Assembly: GCF_024172185.1 (NCBI RefSeq)
Contig: NZ_JAMZEC010000001.1
Location: forward strand, 4,546,001-4,610,000
Reading direction: 5' to 3'
Length of the DNA: 64,000 bases
Source of the DNA: Nonomuraea roseoviolacea subsp. carminata
GTDB taxonomy: Bacteria > Actinomycetota > Actinomycetes > Streptosporangiales > Streptosporangiaceae
The notes below the pieces were generated by a model. That model was not told the origin of the DNA. It worked only from the letters and a program-made list of their open reading frames with translations, and did no database searches. The translations under genes were made by a program, and so were the position numbers. Shown here piece by piece: positions 17,832-26,671 of this stretch (position 1 is its first letter; the number at the start of each line of letters is the position of its first letter).

Positions 17832-18015
17832 GCAGGACAAGCTCCTGACCGTTCCCGAGGTGCTCGAAGAACTGGGCGGAGTCTCGCGCCGCACCTTCTA
17901 CCGCTGGCGCGAACTCGGACGTGCCCCTGCGTGCATCCGGCTCCCTAATGACGAGCTGCGCGTCTGGCGGAGCGATCTCCTGGCCTGGCTCGACTCCCGC
18001 CGGGAGGTCGCGTGA
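17824..18015 (+). CDS. xis: Excisionase-type HTH protein (Xis)
   Basis: 63 residues starting inside the last codons of rep (ATGAGTAG overlap). It is a MerR/excisionase-like winged helix: LLTVPEVLEELGGVSRRTFY, then LPNDELRVWRSDLLAWL. It helps the integrase excise the element. The next gene starts within its stop codon region (GTGA), giving a tightly coupled rep-xis-int cassette. Confidence 0.9.
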   Translation: MSRQDKLLTVPEVLEELGGVSRRTFYRWRELGRAPACIRLPNDELRVWRSDLLAWLDSRREVA

Positions 18016-19376
18016 ACACCACCTACGACGTGAAGCTCAGCCAGATCCAGCAGCGCTCCAACCGCGGCACGCCGACCTACGTCGCCCGCTGGCGGGTGGC
18101 CGGCAAGGAGAAGTCCAAGAGCTTCCGCACCAAGGGCCTGGCCAACGCCTTCATGTCCGACTTGCGGCAGGCGGCCAAGGCGGGGGAGGAGTTCGACGTT
18201 GTCACCGGCCTGCCGGTGTCGATGCTGGCACCGCAGTCCTCAGGGCCGTCGTTCCTGGAGTTCGCTCAAACGTACGTCCTTCGACGCTGGAGCACCTCAG
18301 CCGCCAGGACCCGCGAGACGGACGCGTACGCGCTCCTGACACTCGTCCCTGCCCTGGTGTCCGATGCGCCACGTCGTCCCTCCACCGAGGAGCTCCGGGA
18401 GGTCCTTCGGAGCCACGCACTCCTCCCGGAGAAGCGGCGGGCCAGCCTGACCACGGCACAAGCCGCGGCTCTGCACTGGCTGGAGCGGGCATCCCTCCCG
18501 CTGTCGGCTCTGGGCGAGGCGCATGTTCTTCGTACGGCCCTCGATGCCATCTCGGTCACTTTCAAAGGTGCGCCGGCGGGCGCGAACACGGTGCGCCGCA
18601 AGCGCGCCATTCTCCATCACCTCCTGGAGCACGCAGTGGAGCAAAAGGTGTTCAGCAGCAACCCGCTGGACCAGATCAAGTGGACTGTGCCCAAGGCGGT
18701 GACGGTCGTCGATCCTCGTACGGTGGTCAACCCCGCCCAGGCGCGGCAGCTACTCGAGGCCGTACCCAAGGTGGGCCGTAAGCGCGGTGCTCGGCTGAGG
18801 GCGTTGTTCGCTTGCATCTACTACGCGGCGCTCCGGCCGGAGGAGGCCGCGGATCTGCGGTTGGAGAACTGCACCTTGCCGGAGTCCGGATGGGGTTTGA
18901 TCGTTCTGGAGAGGGCTCGACCTCAGGCAACGAGGCGCTGGACCAACTCCGGCGAGACTCACGAGTCGCGCAGCCTGAAGCACCGCGCGGACAAGGAGAC
19001 GCGAGAGATCCCGATCCCGCCCGTACTGGTCGCCATGCTGCGCGAGCACATCGCCGAGTACGGGACGGCTAAGGACGGCAGGATCTTCCGCACCGGCACC
19101 GATGGGACCTATTCCAGCTCGGCGTACTCCTATGTCTGGCAGGAGGCTCGCAAGCTCGCCCTCACCCCGGCGCAGGTGGCCTCGTCCCTGGCAGCTCGTC
19201 CGTACGACCTCCGCCACGCCGCCGTCTCGCTCTGGCTGAACGCTGGTGTGCCTGCCCCCGAGGTTGCCAAGCGGGCGGGTCACAGCGTTGACGTCCTGCT
19301 GCGCGTCTACGCGAAGTGCATGGACGGCCAACAAGAGCACATCAACAGCAAGATCAACGGCGCACTGAACCTCTAG
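18012..19376 (+). CDS. int: Tyrosine recombinase integrase of the AICE
   Basis: 454 residues. The N-terminal arm-binding and SAM-like domains occupy residues 1-215. The catalytic domain has the first Arg in YYAALRPEEAADLRLENC about residue 277-294. The box-II motif RPYDLRHAAVSLWLNAGVP is about residue 396-414, GHS is near 423-425, and the nucleophile Tyr is in LLRVYAKCMDG. The length and relation to xis fit pSAM2-type integrases, which normally use tRNA 3' ends. No tRNA lies directly beside this gene here. Confidence 0.95.
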   Translation: MNTTYDVKLSQIQQRSNRGTPTYVARWRVAGKEKSKSFRTKGLANAFMSDLRQAAKAGEEFDVVTGLPVSMLAPQSSGPSFLEFAQTYVLRRWSTSAARTRETDAYALLTLVPALVSDAPRRPSTEELREVLRSHALLPEKRRASLTTAQAAALHWLERASLPLSALGEAHVLRTALDAISVTFKGAPAGANTVRRKRAILHHLLEHAVEQKVFSSNPLDQIKWTVPKAVTVVDPRTVVNPAQARQLLEAVPKVGRKRGARLRALFACIYYAALRPEEAADLRLENCTLPESGWGLIVLERARPQATRRWTNSGETHESRSLKHRADKETREIPIPPVLVAMLREHIAEYGTAKDGRIFRTGTDGTYSSSAYSYVWQEARKLALTPAQVASSLAARPYDLRHAAVSLWLNAGVPAPEVAKRAGHSVDVLLRVYAKCMDGQQEHINSKINGALNL

Positions 19377-19386
19377 CGCATTGATG

Positions 19387-19410
19387 CGGCCCCGGCTTCG
19401 GCTGGGGCCG
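19387..19410 (+). terminator. Stem-loop terminator after int
   Basis: A 10-bp GC stem (CGGCCCCGGC with GCTGGGGCCG, one wobble) closed by a TTCG tetraloop, 10 bp after the int stop. It probably ends the rep-xis-int transcript. Confidence 0.75.
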
Positions 19411-19456
19411 ACCCAATTTGTGGATGGGTACGGACCAGTTCCGGCTGTGTCCGGGC

Positions 19457-20008
19457 TCAACTGCGGGATGGGGAAAGCAACAGTGGCCTGAGCTGCCTGG
19501 CGAACTCGATGGCATCGGCGCGCTTGTCGCGGCCCGGAGCGCCTCGGGCGATCCGGACAGACAGCAGCTTGCCGCCGTCACGAGTCCAAGCAAGGGCGTA
19601 GGCTCCCACAGATTGCCCGTCCTTGTCTGTTATCGGCGCGCTGAATCCGGGCCCCATTTCTTTTGGCAGGGAGGTGCCCTTATCGCTCACTCTCCTCGCC
19701 TCAAGGCCTTGGATGGTGTCGGTTGACGGATCGCGCAGCTCGATCAGCATCCAGGCTGGTTCGGACGCACTCGGGGATCTTTTAATCATGCAGTACGTGA
19801 AGTTGCCTGCGGACTCTGTTCCGTCCGCGTAGAAGTCGCTCAGTCCAGTTGCCCGGGTGATGACATCATGAGAGATCAGGCCGCATTCCCGAGGTTCCGC
19901 GGTGATGTTGCCCAGCGGCCGGCGATCCTCGGGCGGGGGAGGACTCGAGCATCCAGCCGCGATCAGGAGCCCGGCCAGCGCGATGGACGTCAGCAAGCGT
20001 GATCTCAT
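19457..20008 (-). CDS. Secreted lipoprotein, DUF3558-like
   Basis: 183 residues. The signal peptide ends in a lipobox (LLIAAGCSSP), so it is anchored to the outer face of the membrane. A proline-rich linker precedes a folded domain with two cysteines (ECGLISHDVITRATGL and FTYCMI), the pattern of DUF3558-type lipoproteins. Its ATG overlaps the stop of the upstream gene (ATGA). It is the last gene of a three-gene coupled operon. Function unknown. Confidence 0.8.
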   Translation of the reverse strand: MRSRLLTSIALAGLLIAAGCSSPPPPEDRRPLGNITAEPRECGLISHDVITRATGLSDFYADGTESAGNFTYCMIKRSPSASEPAWMLIELRDPSTDTIQGLEARRVSDKGTSLPKEMGPGFSAPITDKDGQSVGAYALAWTRDGGKLLSVRIARGAPGRDKRADAIEFARQLRPLLLSPSRS

Positions 20009-22038
20009 TCATCAGCCTTGGGATGAGGTGGGACTTGCGGGGTGAATCCGCTGTTAACAGCCTGGTCCGTTCCATGAAAAATGCGTGATGCCTTGGAGTG
20101 CTGTAACCATTCCAAGTATGCATACTCTTCCGTGGCGTCCATAGCGCTGCGGGGCTTGAGTAGCCCCTTGTCGAACAGGAAATCCCCCTTCGATCCCTTG
20201 GCATAGTTCACGAACGCATGCGGGTGTGTGCTGTCCGGGAAAGATGCGTCTCCGAACAGTTCATGCCGTAGCATCGCTCCCGCCGTGAGGTCCTTGAAGA
20301 GATTCTGGCTCTCGGTAAGGGTGCTCTCGGCCCTCTCTCGCGCCCTCTTCCCGTCCTCGAATTTGACCTCGTCACCCATAATGCTCTCGATGAACTCATA
20401 CCCTCCGACGACTTCATCCCCCGCTGGAGTTAGTACGACCTTCAATGTGCTCGTCAAAGCGTCCTTGAACGCTTTGTGTGCCTCGTCTTTTCTGTCTGCC
20501 TCCTTTATGTCTGCCAAATTTCCGGCATCGACGACGAGATAAAGCGATCTGCTTAGATCGAATACCTTAGCCTTGAATTCTTCGGCAGCGCTGCCGACCA
20601 TCGTGTCTTCGATGATCTTCTGGCGCTGCTCGGCGATTTCGGTCTTGGTAGCGTCTGGGTTTTCTCGGATCCATATTTTGAGCGCTTGGTCGTTCGCCTC
20701 TTTGATCTGGGCGGCTTGGACGTTGAGGACCAGAAGGCTGTACCGGCTCTGGGCCTTGACAACTGTATTGAGCGCCTTGGGATCGGCGAGCGCCCAGGTC
20801 ATCATGTTCTTAACGCTGGCGGCTTCGAACAGGGCGCCGTACGGTTGGCTGCCTGGCAGATTGGGATCCGAGTCTGCCAGGGGAGTGACGCCCATGGTCT
20901 CTTTCGCGCTGCTCCCTGGGACACGATGGACATCGCTGATATAGGAGGCAAGCACATGTGCGGCGCTTCGCCGCGCGGCGGGGGTGTTCCACTGGGCGCT
21001 CTGGCCTGCCCAAAAGTGGACCGCCCACGAGGCAACGAGGGCGGACTTGTATCCTCGAGAGTTTCCCGGAGGTTGCCCGTTATCTCGATATGTTGTTGCT
21101 GCCCCCTCGATCGCTCGCCCGATTTCTCGGCCGCTGTCGTCCCAGTTGCGTCGCAGCAGGAAGGCGAGCGGCTTTCGTGCTGGATCGAGGAAGAAGTCCT
21201 GCGCAGCCCTTGGATTGTGTGCTAGGGCGGCCGCCAGCCCGGAACCGAAGGCGATAATGTCGCCCTGGCCCGCGTGGCCTCTCTGTGCGTTGTCATAAAC
21301 CTTATTGGCGACGTCAAGGAGGAACGCATCGTCGAAAGTGCCGTGCCTCAACAACTCGTTGACTACACGACTGTGCCTTACGTCCTGATTGGCGATCAAC
21401 TGATCGACGTACCCTTTGGGTAACTTCATGTCGCCGACGCCCCGTGATGCCGTTCCCAGGATGGAGCCAAGCGTGTCCATCAGCCGGTCCACATCCGCTG
21501 CGGCGCCTGTCCCTTGCTTACTTGCAAGGTTGGAGGCTTGAGCGTGATCGAGCTCTGCAAGGAGTTCCTTGAGCTCTTTGGGCGCCATCTCCTTGGCGAA
21601 GGCGATGGCGAAGTAGGGATCGTGCCGATGCTTCTCCAGCGCGTCGAGGGTCTCGTCACTGAGAGGCCGCTGCAAGAAGGGGAAGTTCTGCCGAGCGCGG
21701 CGTAGCTCGTCGGCCACCGTTTTTGCGGCCGCTGCGCCTCCGGCTGGTGTGTGGGAGACCCACAGCGACTCGTTCGCCCAGATGAGGCCCTTGTCGAGGC
21801 TGATCTTCTGGGTTGCGATGATGAGGTCGAGGCGGCGCTGTAGGTCGGGGATGCGCTCAGCGATTTGAAAGCCGACGTCCCTCAACAAGCCGGGCCCGGA
21901 CATGCTCATGCCGATCGCCCTTAACGCGCTGTTGATCTGTGCGTCGACTTCCGGCCAGGCGGACTCCAGGCGTTTGATCTCGCCGATCAGCTGGGTCATG
22001 AGGGTTGGGTCGATGCCGATCTGGTTGGGAGGGCTCAT
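20005..22038 (-). CDS. Large helical protein coupled to a lipoprotein, unknown
   Basis: 677 residues from the ATG at 22038, which overlaps the stop of the small upstream gene; a GTG at 22053 would add five residues. It is mostly helical and no catalytic motif is recognised. The N-terminal 60 residues (LIGEIKRLESAWPEVDAQIN, MSMSGPGLLRDVG) resemble WXG100-like or LXG-like helical hairpins that lead type VII secretion substrates. The C-terminus is soluble and polar. Its operon with a short helical protein and a lipoprotein suggests an extracellular or envelope role. A toxin cannot be shown. Confidence 0.75.
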   Translation of the reverse strand: MSPPNQIGIDPTLMTQLIGEIKRLESAWPEVDAQINSALRAIGMSMSGPGLLRDVGFQIAERIPDLQRRLDLIIATQKISLDKGLIWANESLWVSHTPAGGAAAAKTVADELRRARQNFPFLQRPLSDETLDALEKHRHDPYFAIAFAKEMAPKELKELLAELDHAQASNLASKQGTGAAADVDRLMDTLGSILGTASRGVGDMKLPKGYVDQLIANQDVRHSRVVNELLRHGTFDDAFLLDVANKVYDNAQRGHAGQGDIIAFGSGLAAALAHNPRAAQDFFLDPARKPLAFLLRRNWDDSGREIGRAIEGAATTYRDNGQPPGNSRGYKSALVASWAVHFWAGQSAQWNTPAARRSAAHVLASYISDVHRVPGSSAKETMGVTPLADSDPNLPGSQPYGALFEAASVKNMMTWALADPKALNTVVKAQSRYSLLVLNVQAAQIKEANDQALKIWIRENPDATKTEIAEQRQKIIEDTMVGSAAEEFKAKVFDLSRSLYLVVDAGNLADIKEADRKDEAHKAFKDALTSTLKVVLTPAGDEVVGGYEFIESIMGDEVKFEDGKRARERAESTLTESQNLFKDLTAGAMLRHELFGDASFPDSTHPHAFVNYAKGSKGDFLFDKGLLKPRSAMDATEEYAYLEWLQHSKASRIFHGTDQAVNSGFTPQVPPHPKADE

Positions 22039-22328
22039 CAGGAGGGCATCCACGGGGTGTGTGGCCGTAACCCCGCGATCGGGTCCGGGGTGGGCGCGCC
22101 GGACTCAGCGTTGACGGGAGTGGCATCGATCAGGGCGAGCGCTCGGTTGAAGACGCTGTTGTAGGCCGCTTGCCAGCCTTGGCAGTCCTCGATGAGCTTG
22201 TCCGCGGCCTTGCCCTTCATGGCGCCACTTTCGAGCAGGCCGATGAGCTTGCGCACGTCGTTGGCGTGCTGGTCGCGTAATCGCTCGATCGTGCGCCGAG
22301 CGGCGTGGATCTGTTCCTGTGTCGCCAT
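22038..22328 (-). CDS. Short helical protein, WXG100-like in size
   Basis: 96 residues from an ATG with AGAGGAA 9 nt upstream. It is two predicted helices (IHAARRTIERLRDQHANDVR, then GWQAAYNSVFNRALALI) and a proline-rich tail. There is no strict WxG motif, but size, helical form and place upstream of a large coupled gene match small partners of type VII substrates. Function inferred only. Confidence 0.7.
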   Translation of the reverse strand: MATQEQIHAARRTIERLRDQHANDVRKLIGLLESGAMKGKAADKLIEDCQGWQAAYNSVFNRALALIDATPVNAESGAPTPDPIAGLRPHTPWMPS

Positions 22329-22449
22329 CGTCCGGGTTCCTCTGGACCTTCAAGACGGCTATCCCTTGGATCAATGTGACGATAAGCGGAGCCCTCGCTT
22401 GCGTCGAGGGGAACGACAGAAGCGGCATAAGGGACAACGATTGCGTCGA

Positions 22450-23100
22450 CTACTGCGTATCACACAGAATCGCGATTGCCTCGATGACGTCGGTGACCAC
22501 ATGGTCGGCCTGGTGCTCGCCGGCTGTATGCGTTCCTCGGTCGATCCAGATCGCATGTAGACCGACCGTTCGGGCGCCTTCGATGTCTGAGGCGAGGTTG
22601 TCGCCGACCATCCAGCCGCCCTCGGCGAGGTTGGCTCCGCACCGCTCGGCGGCTATGTGGAAGAGGTGGGGTTGTGGCTTGCGGATGCCCTCAACTCCGG
22701 ATACCGCATAGCCGTCAACCGCGTCGGCCAGGCCGGTTCGCAGAAGCTTGCCAAGTTGGTTGTCGGCCATGCCGTTCGTGACGATGCCGACTCGCCACCC
22801 CTCGGCGCGCATCTCGGCAAGACCTGCCAGAACGCCTGGGTAGCAGCGTACGAGGTGCGGCATACGCCGGCGGTAGGTCGACCACAGCTCATTGACTGGT
22901 TCCGTCAGAGCGAAGTGCTCGCGCACCTTGCCGAAGAAGATCTCTCGATGCGGGTATCCGTCTCGATCCAGAGAGAGGAGCCAGGCCACGCCCTCAGGTC
23001 CCAACCGCCGATGCTCGGCGAACTCCTCGGCCCAGCGGAAGAACGCGGCGTCGAGGTCAATGAGAGTCCTGTCGAGGTCGAAGAGGGCGAGGCGCTGCAC
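22450..23100 (-). CDS. HAD-family phosphatase
   Basis: 216 residues from a GTG. HAD motifs: DLDRTLID at 8-15 (nucleophile Asp), IVTNG about residue 105, the Lys in RKPQP about residue 140, and GDNLASDIEGA about residue 167. A helical cap domain lies between motifs I and II, as in phosphoglycolate phosphatase-like or nucleotide-cleaving members. The substrate is not predictable. It stands alone, about 120 bp from the lipoprotein operon. Confidence 0.9.
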   Translation of the reverse strand: MQRLALFDLDRTLIDLDAAFFRWAEEFAEHRRLGPEGVAWLLSLDRDGYPHREIFFGKVREHFALTEPVNELWSTYRRRMPHLVRCYPGVLAGLAEMRAEGWRVGIVTNGMADNQLGKLLRTGLADAVDGYAVSGVEGIRKPQPHLFHIAAERCGANLAEGGWMVGDNLASDIEGARTVGLHAIWIDRGTHTAGEHQADHVVTDVIEAIAILCDTQ

Positions 23101-23525
23101 GAGGTCACCCTAGGGGTGCGCATCTCGGGCCGTGATACAGCGACCTCTGAATCGGGGCGCGACCCCCGTGCCAGGTTCTTACTACATATCTCCGGTGAGC
23201 ATCTCCATGCTCCGTACGCGGGTGCCTGCAGTGGCCCACGATGTAAGAAGGACCTGCGGTCGGTAAACGCCAGGTCAGAGATGAAATGCCTGATGGAGGG
23301 CAGTCCCCGCAGGCTGCGAACTTGCAGCACTCGCTCTCCTAGGAGGGCTGACTTCCGCATCTCGAACTGCGTAAATCCCCGTATACTCGACCACGGTTCT
23401 CAAGATCGTCTATCGCGCCAGAGGACAGTCGACACTATTTCGAGTGGCATCATACGTCACGATTCCGTGACTGAAGGCCATCGTCGGCGATAGCGCGCCA
23501 TTGCTTGGTCCACTTACGGGCTGGC
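23101..23525. other. Non-coding stretch holding the tRNA-Arg relic
   Basis: No convincing gene. It holds a degenerate copy of the DNA around the tRNA-Arg 3' end, listed separately (23185-23352), with about 170 bp of nothing recognisable between it and the membrane-protein gene stop at 23526. Confidence 0.6.
23185..23352 (-). repeat. Decayed tRNA-Arg 3' half and flank, probable attachment scar
   Basis: This aligns over about 165 bp to 29032-29205. Matching blocks in order include CATATCTCCGGTGAGCAT (3 mismatches in 18), ACGCGGGTGCC, GACCTG, CAGGTCA and GCCTGATGGAG. A tRNA-like end at about 23302-23352 (GCAGGCTGCGAACTTGC against GCAGGATTCGAACCTGC in the tRNA) follows. The order and orientation agree throughout. 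It looks like an old att site copied by integration at the tRNA 3' end and then mutated, so it marks the left boundary of the 23.3-29.2 kb segment. Confidence 0.65.
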
Positions 23526-25514
23526 TTAGTCGAACATCCCATGTAGAGTTGTTCTGAGGTCGGCCAGCTTATCTTGCTCGCGCTCTCGTTTGTGACTAAT
23601 CCATTTCTTGCCTTCGGCGGCGATGCCTTCGAGGACATGCAGGGTGTTTTCAAGTCCGGCAGTGTCGAGTGTCACCTGGGCCACGGTGCGCGCATCTTCC
23701 CCTCCACCTGCCTCGGGGTTGGGCGGAGGTCCGGTCACCTCAACCGTGACTGGGTGGCCGTTAACCAAGGTCAGCTCGAATGTTTTGTGGCCGTCATCGG
23801 CTTCTGCAGCCTGAACCGCGGCTACGGCGTCGTAGCGGTAGTTGATTCTTTTTCGATCGTGGAAAGTGGCTTTCTCGAAATCGAGCTCGATGGTCATCTG
23901 TCGGACGCCGTCCACGGTGAGCAGGAAGACAAGGAGCGTGTATCTGGAATAACGCCAGGGGCCGTTTCGGACGCGTGCCCGTTTGTAGGGAGATGCGGGT
24001 GCTTCGATAAACGCGTGGGCGATGACGTTCTGTGGCTTAAGTTTGTAGTGCCGCATCGCCTGCTCCGTCAACACCTTGCGGTCGCAGTCCAGCCAGTACG
24101 CCATTTCCCGATCATCCGGTTTGTCGGAGAGCTTGCGTCTCCACCGATCGAAGGCCGCCTGGCGATTCTCCAACAGCCGTTCGGCTTCCTCCTGATCGGC
24201 GGCGTACCTCTTGTATTCCAAGAGGATACGCAACCAGCCGTCGACGGCGACCCAGCCTGCTGCCGCGGCAATGAGTGCAGCGCCGACGACAGAGAAGGGT
24301 GCGGTGTTCAGCCCGCCCCAGGTCATCCAGGCCGCACCGGCGCCGATGGCCATGGCGCCGAAGGTCACGCGCGCCTTCATGGACGCGGGTACCCGGAGCC
24401 GGTTGCGGTGCTCCCACAGCTGACCCCTTTGCCAGCGATCCTTCACGTCGCTAACGAGGTATCGAATGAGCCACGCGACTCGTTTGGCGTCGATCCTGCT
24501 CTCGCGGTACAGCTCGACGACCTCATCCCGCAAGGCCTGACGAATGCTAGCCGTCAGCGTCAGCCATGCGGCTCTATCCGTGTTGCGCGGCACGTACCGT
24601 GCGAAATAGTCAGCGAACTCTCGGTCGATCCGGCTCGCGAAGCCCTTCCCCACCGGTTGCTTCACGGCCTGTTCGTTGTCCTTGGCGCGAAGGCGTACGA
24701 CCCGGAAACGCCATTCCACACCCTCACGCGCGCATCCGTATAAGCCCCCTGTGACGAGTAGCAGGGCTAGAGCAGCCGCCGGCCACGAGTGCTGCCAGGC
24801 TTGGACGCTGATATGACCTACGGCCGCCAATGTGAGGGCCGTGGTGCTTACGGACAACATCCAGATGCCGATCGTAGTGTCGGGCGGACGCGGCTGCCGT
24901 ACGCGTGGTCCGATCGGCTCTGGCTGGAAGAACTTCCAGACGCGTTGCAGACGTTGTCGATCGCATTGATCCTGCTTGGCTTTGTCCAAAGCACGCGTCC
25001 AGATGGCGTCTTGAATGGGGCCGTGCAAGAACATCTCGAGGTGACGGACGATCTCGTTGCGCCGGTCTTCATTCAGCTCGCTGAGTTGTTTCTCGATGAC
25101 GGAGTAATCGACGTCGCCCTCCTGGAGGGAGGCCAGGAGGCGGTTGATTACCCTGATCGCGTGAGTCCACTCGTCGTCGATGCAGTCGATGACCGCCTTT
25201 TGGGCGAAGGCAAGAGGGGCAAGGTCCTCCTTCGGGACCTGCTGAAGCGTCCGTCCGCTCAACAGTGCGAGCAGAAAATAGAAGCAGGAACGGCTGGTGA
25301 CGTATCCGTCCATGACGGCTTCGCCGATATGCTCCCTCGCCCTTCCTGACATGCCGCCGCTCAGGCAGCGCAGCCCTACCTCGAACCGCTGCTCCGGCGA
25401 GGCGCCCATCGGTACCTGGTACACGTAGACGTCGCCATGCACAGTCTCGGTCTGGATACCGACGGTGGCAGATCCGTCAGCGATATTGGTTCTTCCGGTA
25501 CCAGGATGGCTCAT
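23526..25514 (-). CDS. Four-TM protein with short adaptor-like N-terminus
   Basis: 662 residues. The start overlaps the stop of the nucleosidase-like gene (ATGA). Residues 17-31 (VGIQTETVHGDVYVY) match a VGxQxxxIxGxVxV-like motif also present in the nucleosidase gene. A helical domain (residues 35-200) follows, then two TM helices near 215-260, a soluble helical block, and two more TM helices near 390-440. The C-terminal 220 residues are soluble and mixed alpha/beta. No enzyme motif is seen. It is probably the membrane effector or membrane platform of the operon; its family is not named to my knowledge. Confidence 0.8.
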   Translation of the reverse strand: MSHPGTGRTNIADGSATVGIQTETVHGDVYVYQVPMGASPEQRFEVGLRCLSGGMSGRAREHIGEAVMDGYVTSRSCFYFLLALLSGRTLQQVPKEDLAPLAFAQKAVIDCIDDEWTHAIRVINRLLASLQEGDVDYSVIEKQLSELNEDRRNEIVRHLEMFLHGPIQDAIWTRALDKAKQDQCDRQRLQRVWKFFQPEPIGPRVRQPRPPDTTIGIWMLSVSTTALTLAAVGHISVQAWQHSWPAAALALLLVTGGLYGCAREGVEWRFRVVRLRAKDNEQAVKQPVGKGFASRIDREFADYFARYVPRNTDRAAWLTLTASIRQALRDEVVELYRESRIDAKRVAWLIRYLVSDVKDRWQRGQLWEHRNRLRVPASMKARVTFGAMAIGAGAAWMTWGGLNTAPFSVVGAALIAAAAGWVAVDGWLRILLEYKRYAADQEEAERLLENRQAAFDRWRRKLSDKPDDREMAYWLDCDRKVLTEQAMRHYKLKPQNVIAHAFIEAPASPYKRARVRNGPWRYSRYTLLVFLLTVDGVRQMTIELDFEKATFHDRKRINYRYDAVAAVQAAEADDGHKTFELTLVNGHPVTVEVTGPPPNPEAGGGEDARTVAQVTLDTAGLENTLHVLEGIAAEGKKWISHKREREQDKLADLRTTLHGMFD

Positions 25515-26671
25515 GAGCCGCCCCTGATGGCGGTGATCACCGATGTCACCATCGAGGCCAGCTCGGCCAGGTCCATCAGCAGGCCCCGCAATTTTTTGAG
25601 CGCAATCATGGCGCGGTTCTTGCCCTGTTCGGTGTCCGTCGACAAGGACTCGGTGACGACGCTGAGTTCCTTCGCGGCCGCGGCGAAGGTGTCCTCGTCA
25701 ACGGTCCCCGCCGTCCGTGCCCGCATCAGCTCGTCGCGGAGCTCCGCGAGGAGTGTCGTTGCGTCGGCGGCGGGCTCGGGCGACTGTCCCACCGAGACAT
25801 TGCCGTAGATCGCCCCTGCTTGCAGGCCTACCCGCGCGTAGCCGCGGGCGATATTCCGCACGGTCTCCGTCATGCGCCTGTCTTCCGCCTTTCTCAATGA
25901 CGCAGTACGCGACTTGCTATGTGGCTGCTGGGCAAGTTCAGCGGCGAGGGCAGTGGCGAAGGCCGCGGCGTTGATGACCGCCCTCGGTTGCCAGTTCGCG
26001 CCATCGGTGGTGACTTTGGTGCCGTCGGCCCGGTCGCTGACGCCACGCACCACGATCATCGGCAGTGACCTGTTGAAGTGGGCAGCCTGGGCCACACCGG
26101 CGGCCTCCATCTCGATTGCCAGCGCGTCGTTGTAGGTTTGGCGAACCCATTGGGCATGTCGGGAGATAGCGGAGTCCTGCACGACCTCGCCGGCTGCGAT
26201 CGGTCCAAAGCGCACTTTCGGGATGTCCGCACCCTCGGGAAGGCGTCGAGTCCAGGTGCCGCTGCGTTCAAGATGATGCGCTCGCTGCGCAGCCTCGTGT
26301 GAGATCTCCCAGACGCGGGGGCGTGCCTTGAAACCTTCGTCCTCGCTTGTGCCCCCGTGGTATGCGTAGACATGGGTGGCGACCACCACATCGCCAAGGC
26401 CGATCTGCGGCCACAGGCGGCCAGCTACCCCGACGAACAGCAATGCGAGGGGATCGAACTCGCTGATCGCCCGTTCGGCGAGCACTGCGGCGGGGTGGTT
26501 GCCCTTGCCTACCAGTCCCAGGACCACTCGGCACTCGCCGTCTGCCAGGTAGCCCACCTCAAACAAGGTGCCGGCACGGTGGTGATGCGTTCGCAGGCCG
26601 GTCAGATGTCTGCGAACGGCCTCATACTCCAGATCTAACGCCGTGAGGATCACAACAGGGCGCTCGTTCAT
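25511..26671 (-). CDS. MTA/SAH-nucleosidase-like protein with adaptor tail
   Basis: 386 residues. Residues 1-250 are a PNP_UDP_1 (phosphorylase/nucleosidase) fold: LALLFVGVAGRL, then GDVVVATHVYAYHGG, EMEAAGVAQAAHF at 187-199, and the ligand-binding motif VRGVSDRADG at 208-217. Residues 281-294 (VGLQAGAIYGNVSV) are a short motif followed by a helical region of about 80 residues. Enzymes of this fold split nucleosides; in several NTP-dependent conflict systems they serve as effectors. Overlaps of four bases at both ends show tight coupling with Nudix and membrane partners. Effector function is inferred. Confidence 0.85.
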   Translation of the reverse strand: MNERPVVILTALDLEYEAVRRHLTGLRTHHHRAGTLFEVGYLADGECRVVLGLVGKGNHPAAVLAERAISEFDPLALLFVGVAGRLWPQIGLGDVVVATHVYAYHGGTSEDEGFKARPRVWEISHEAAQRAHHLERSGTWTRRLPEGADIPKVRFGPIAAGEVVQDSAISRHAQWVRQTYNDALAIEMEAAGVAQAAHFNRSLPMIVVRGVSDRADGTKVTTDGANWQPRAVINAAAFATALAAELAQQPHSKSRTASLRKAEDRRMTETVRNIARGYARVGLQAGAIYGNVSVGQSPEPAADATTLLAELRDELMRARTAGTVDEDTFAAAAKELSVVTESLSTDTEQGKNRAMIALKKLRGLLMDLAELASMVTSVITAIRGGS

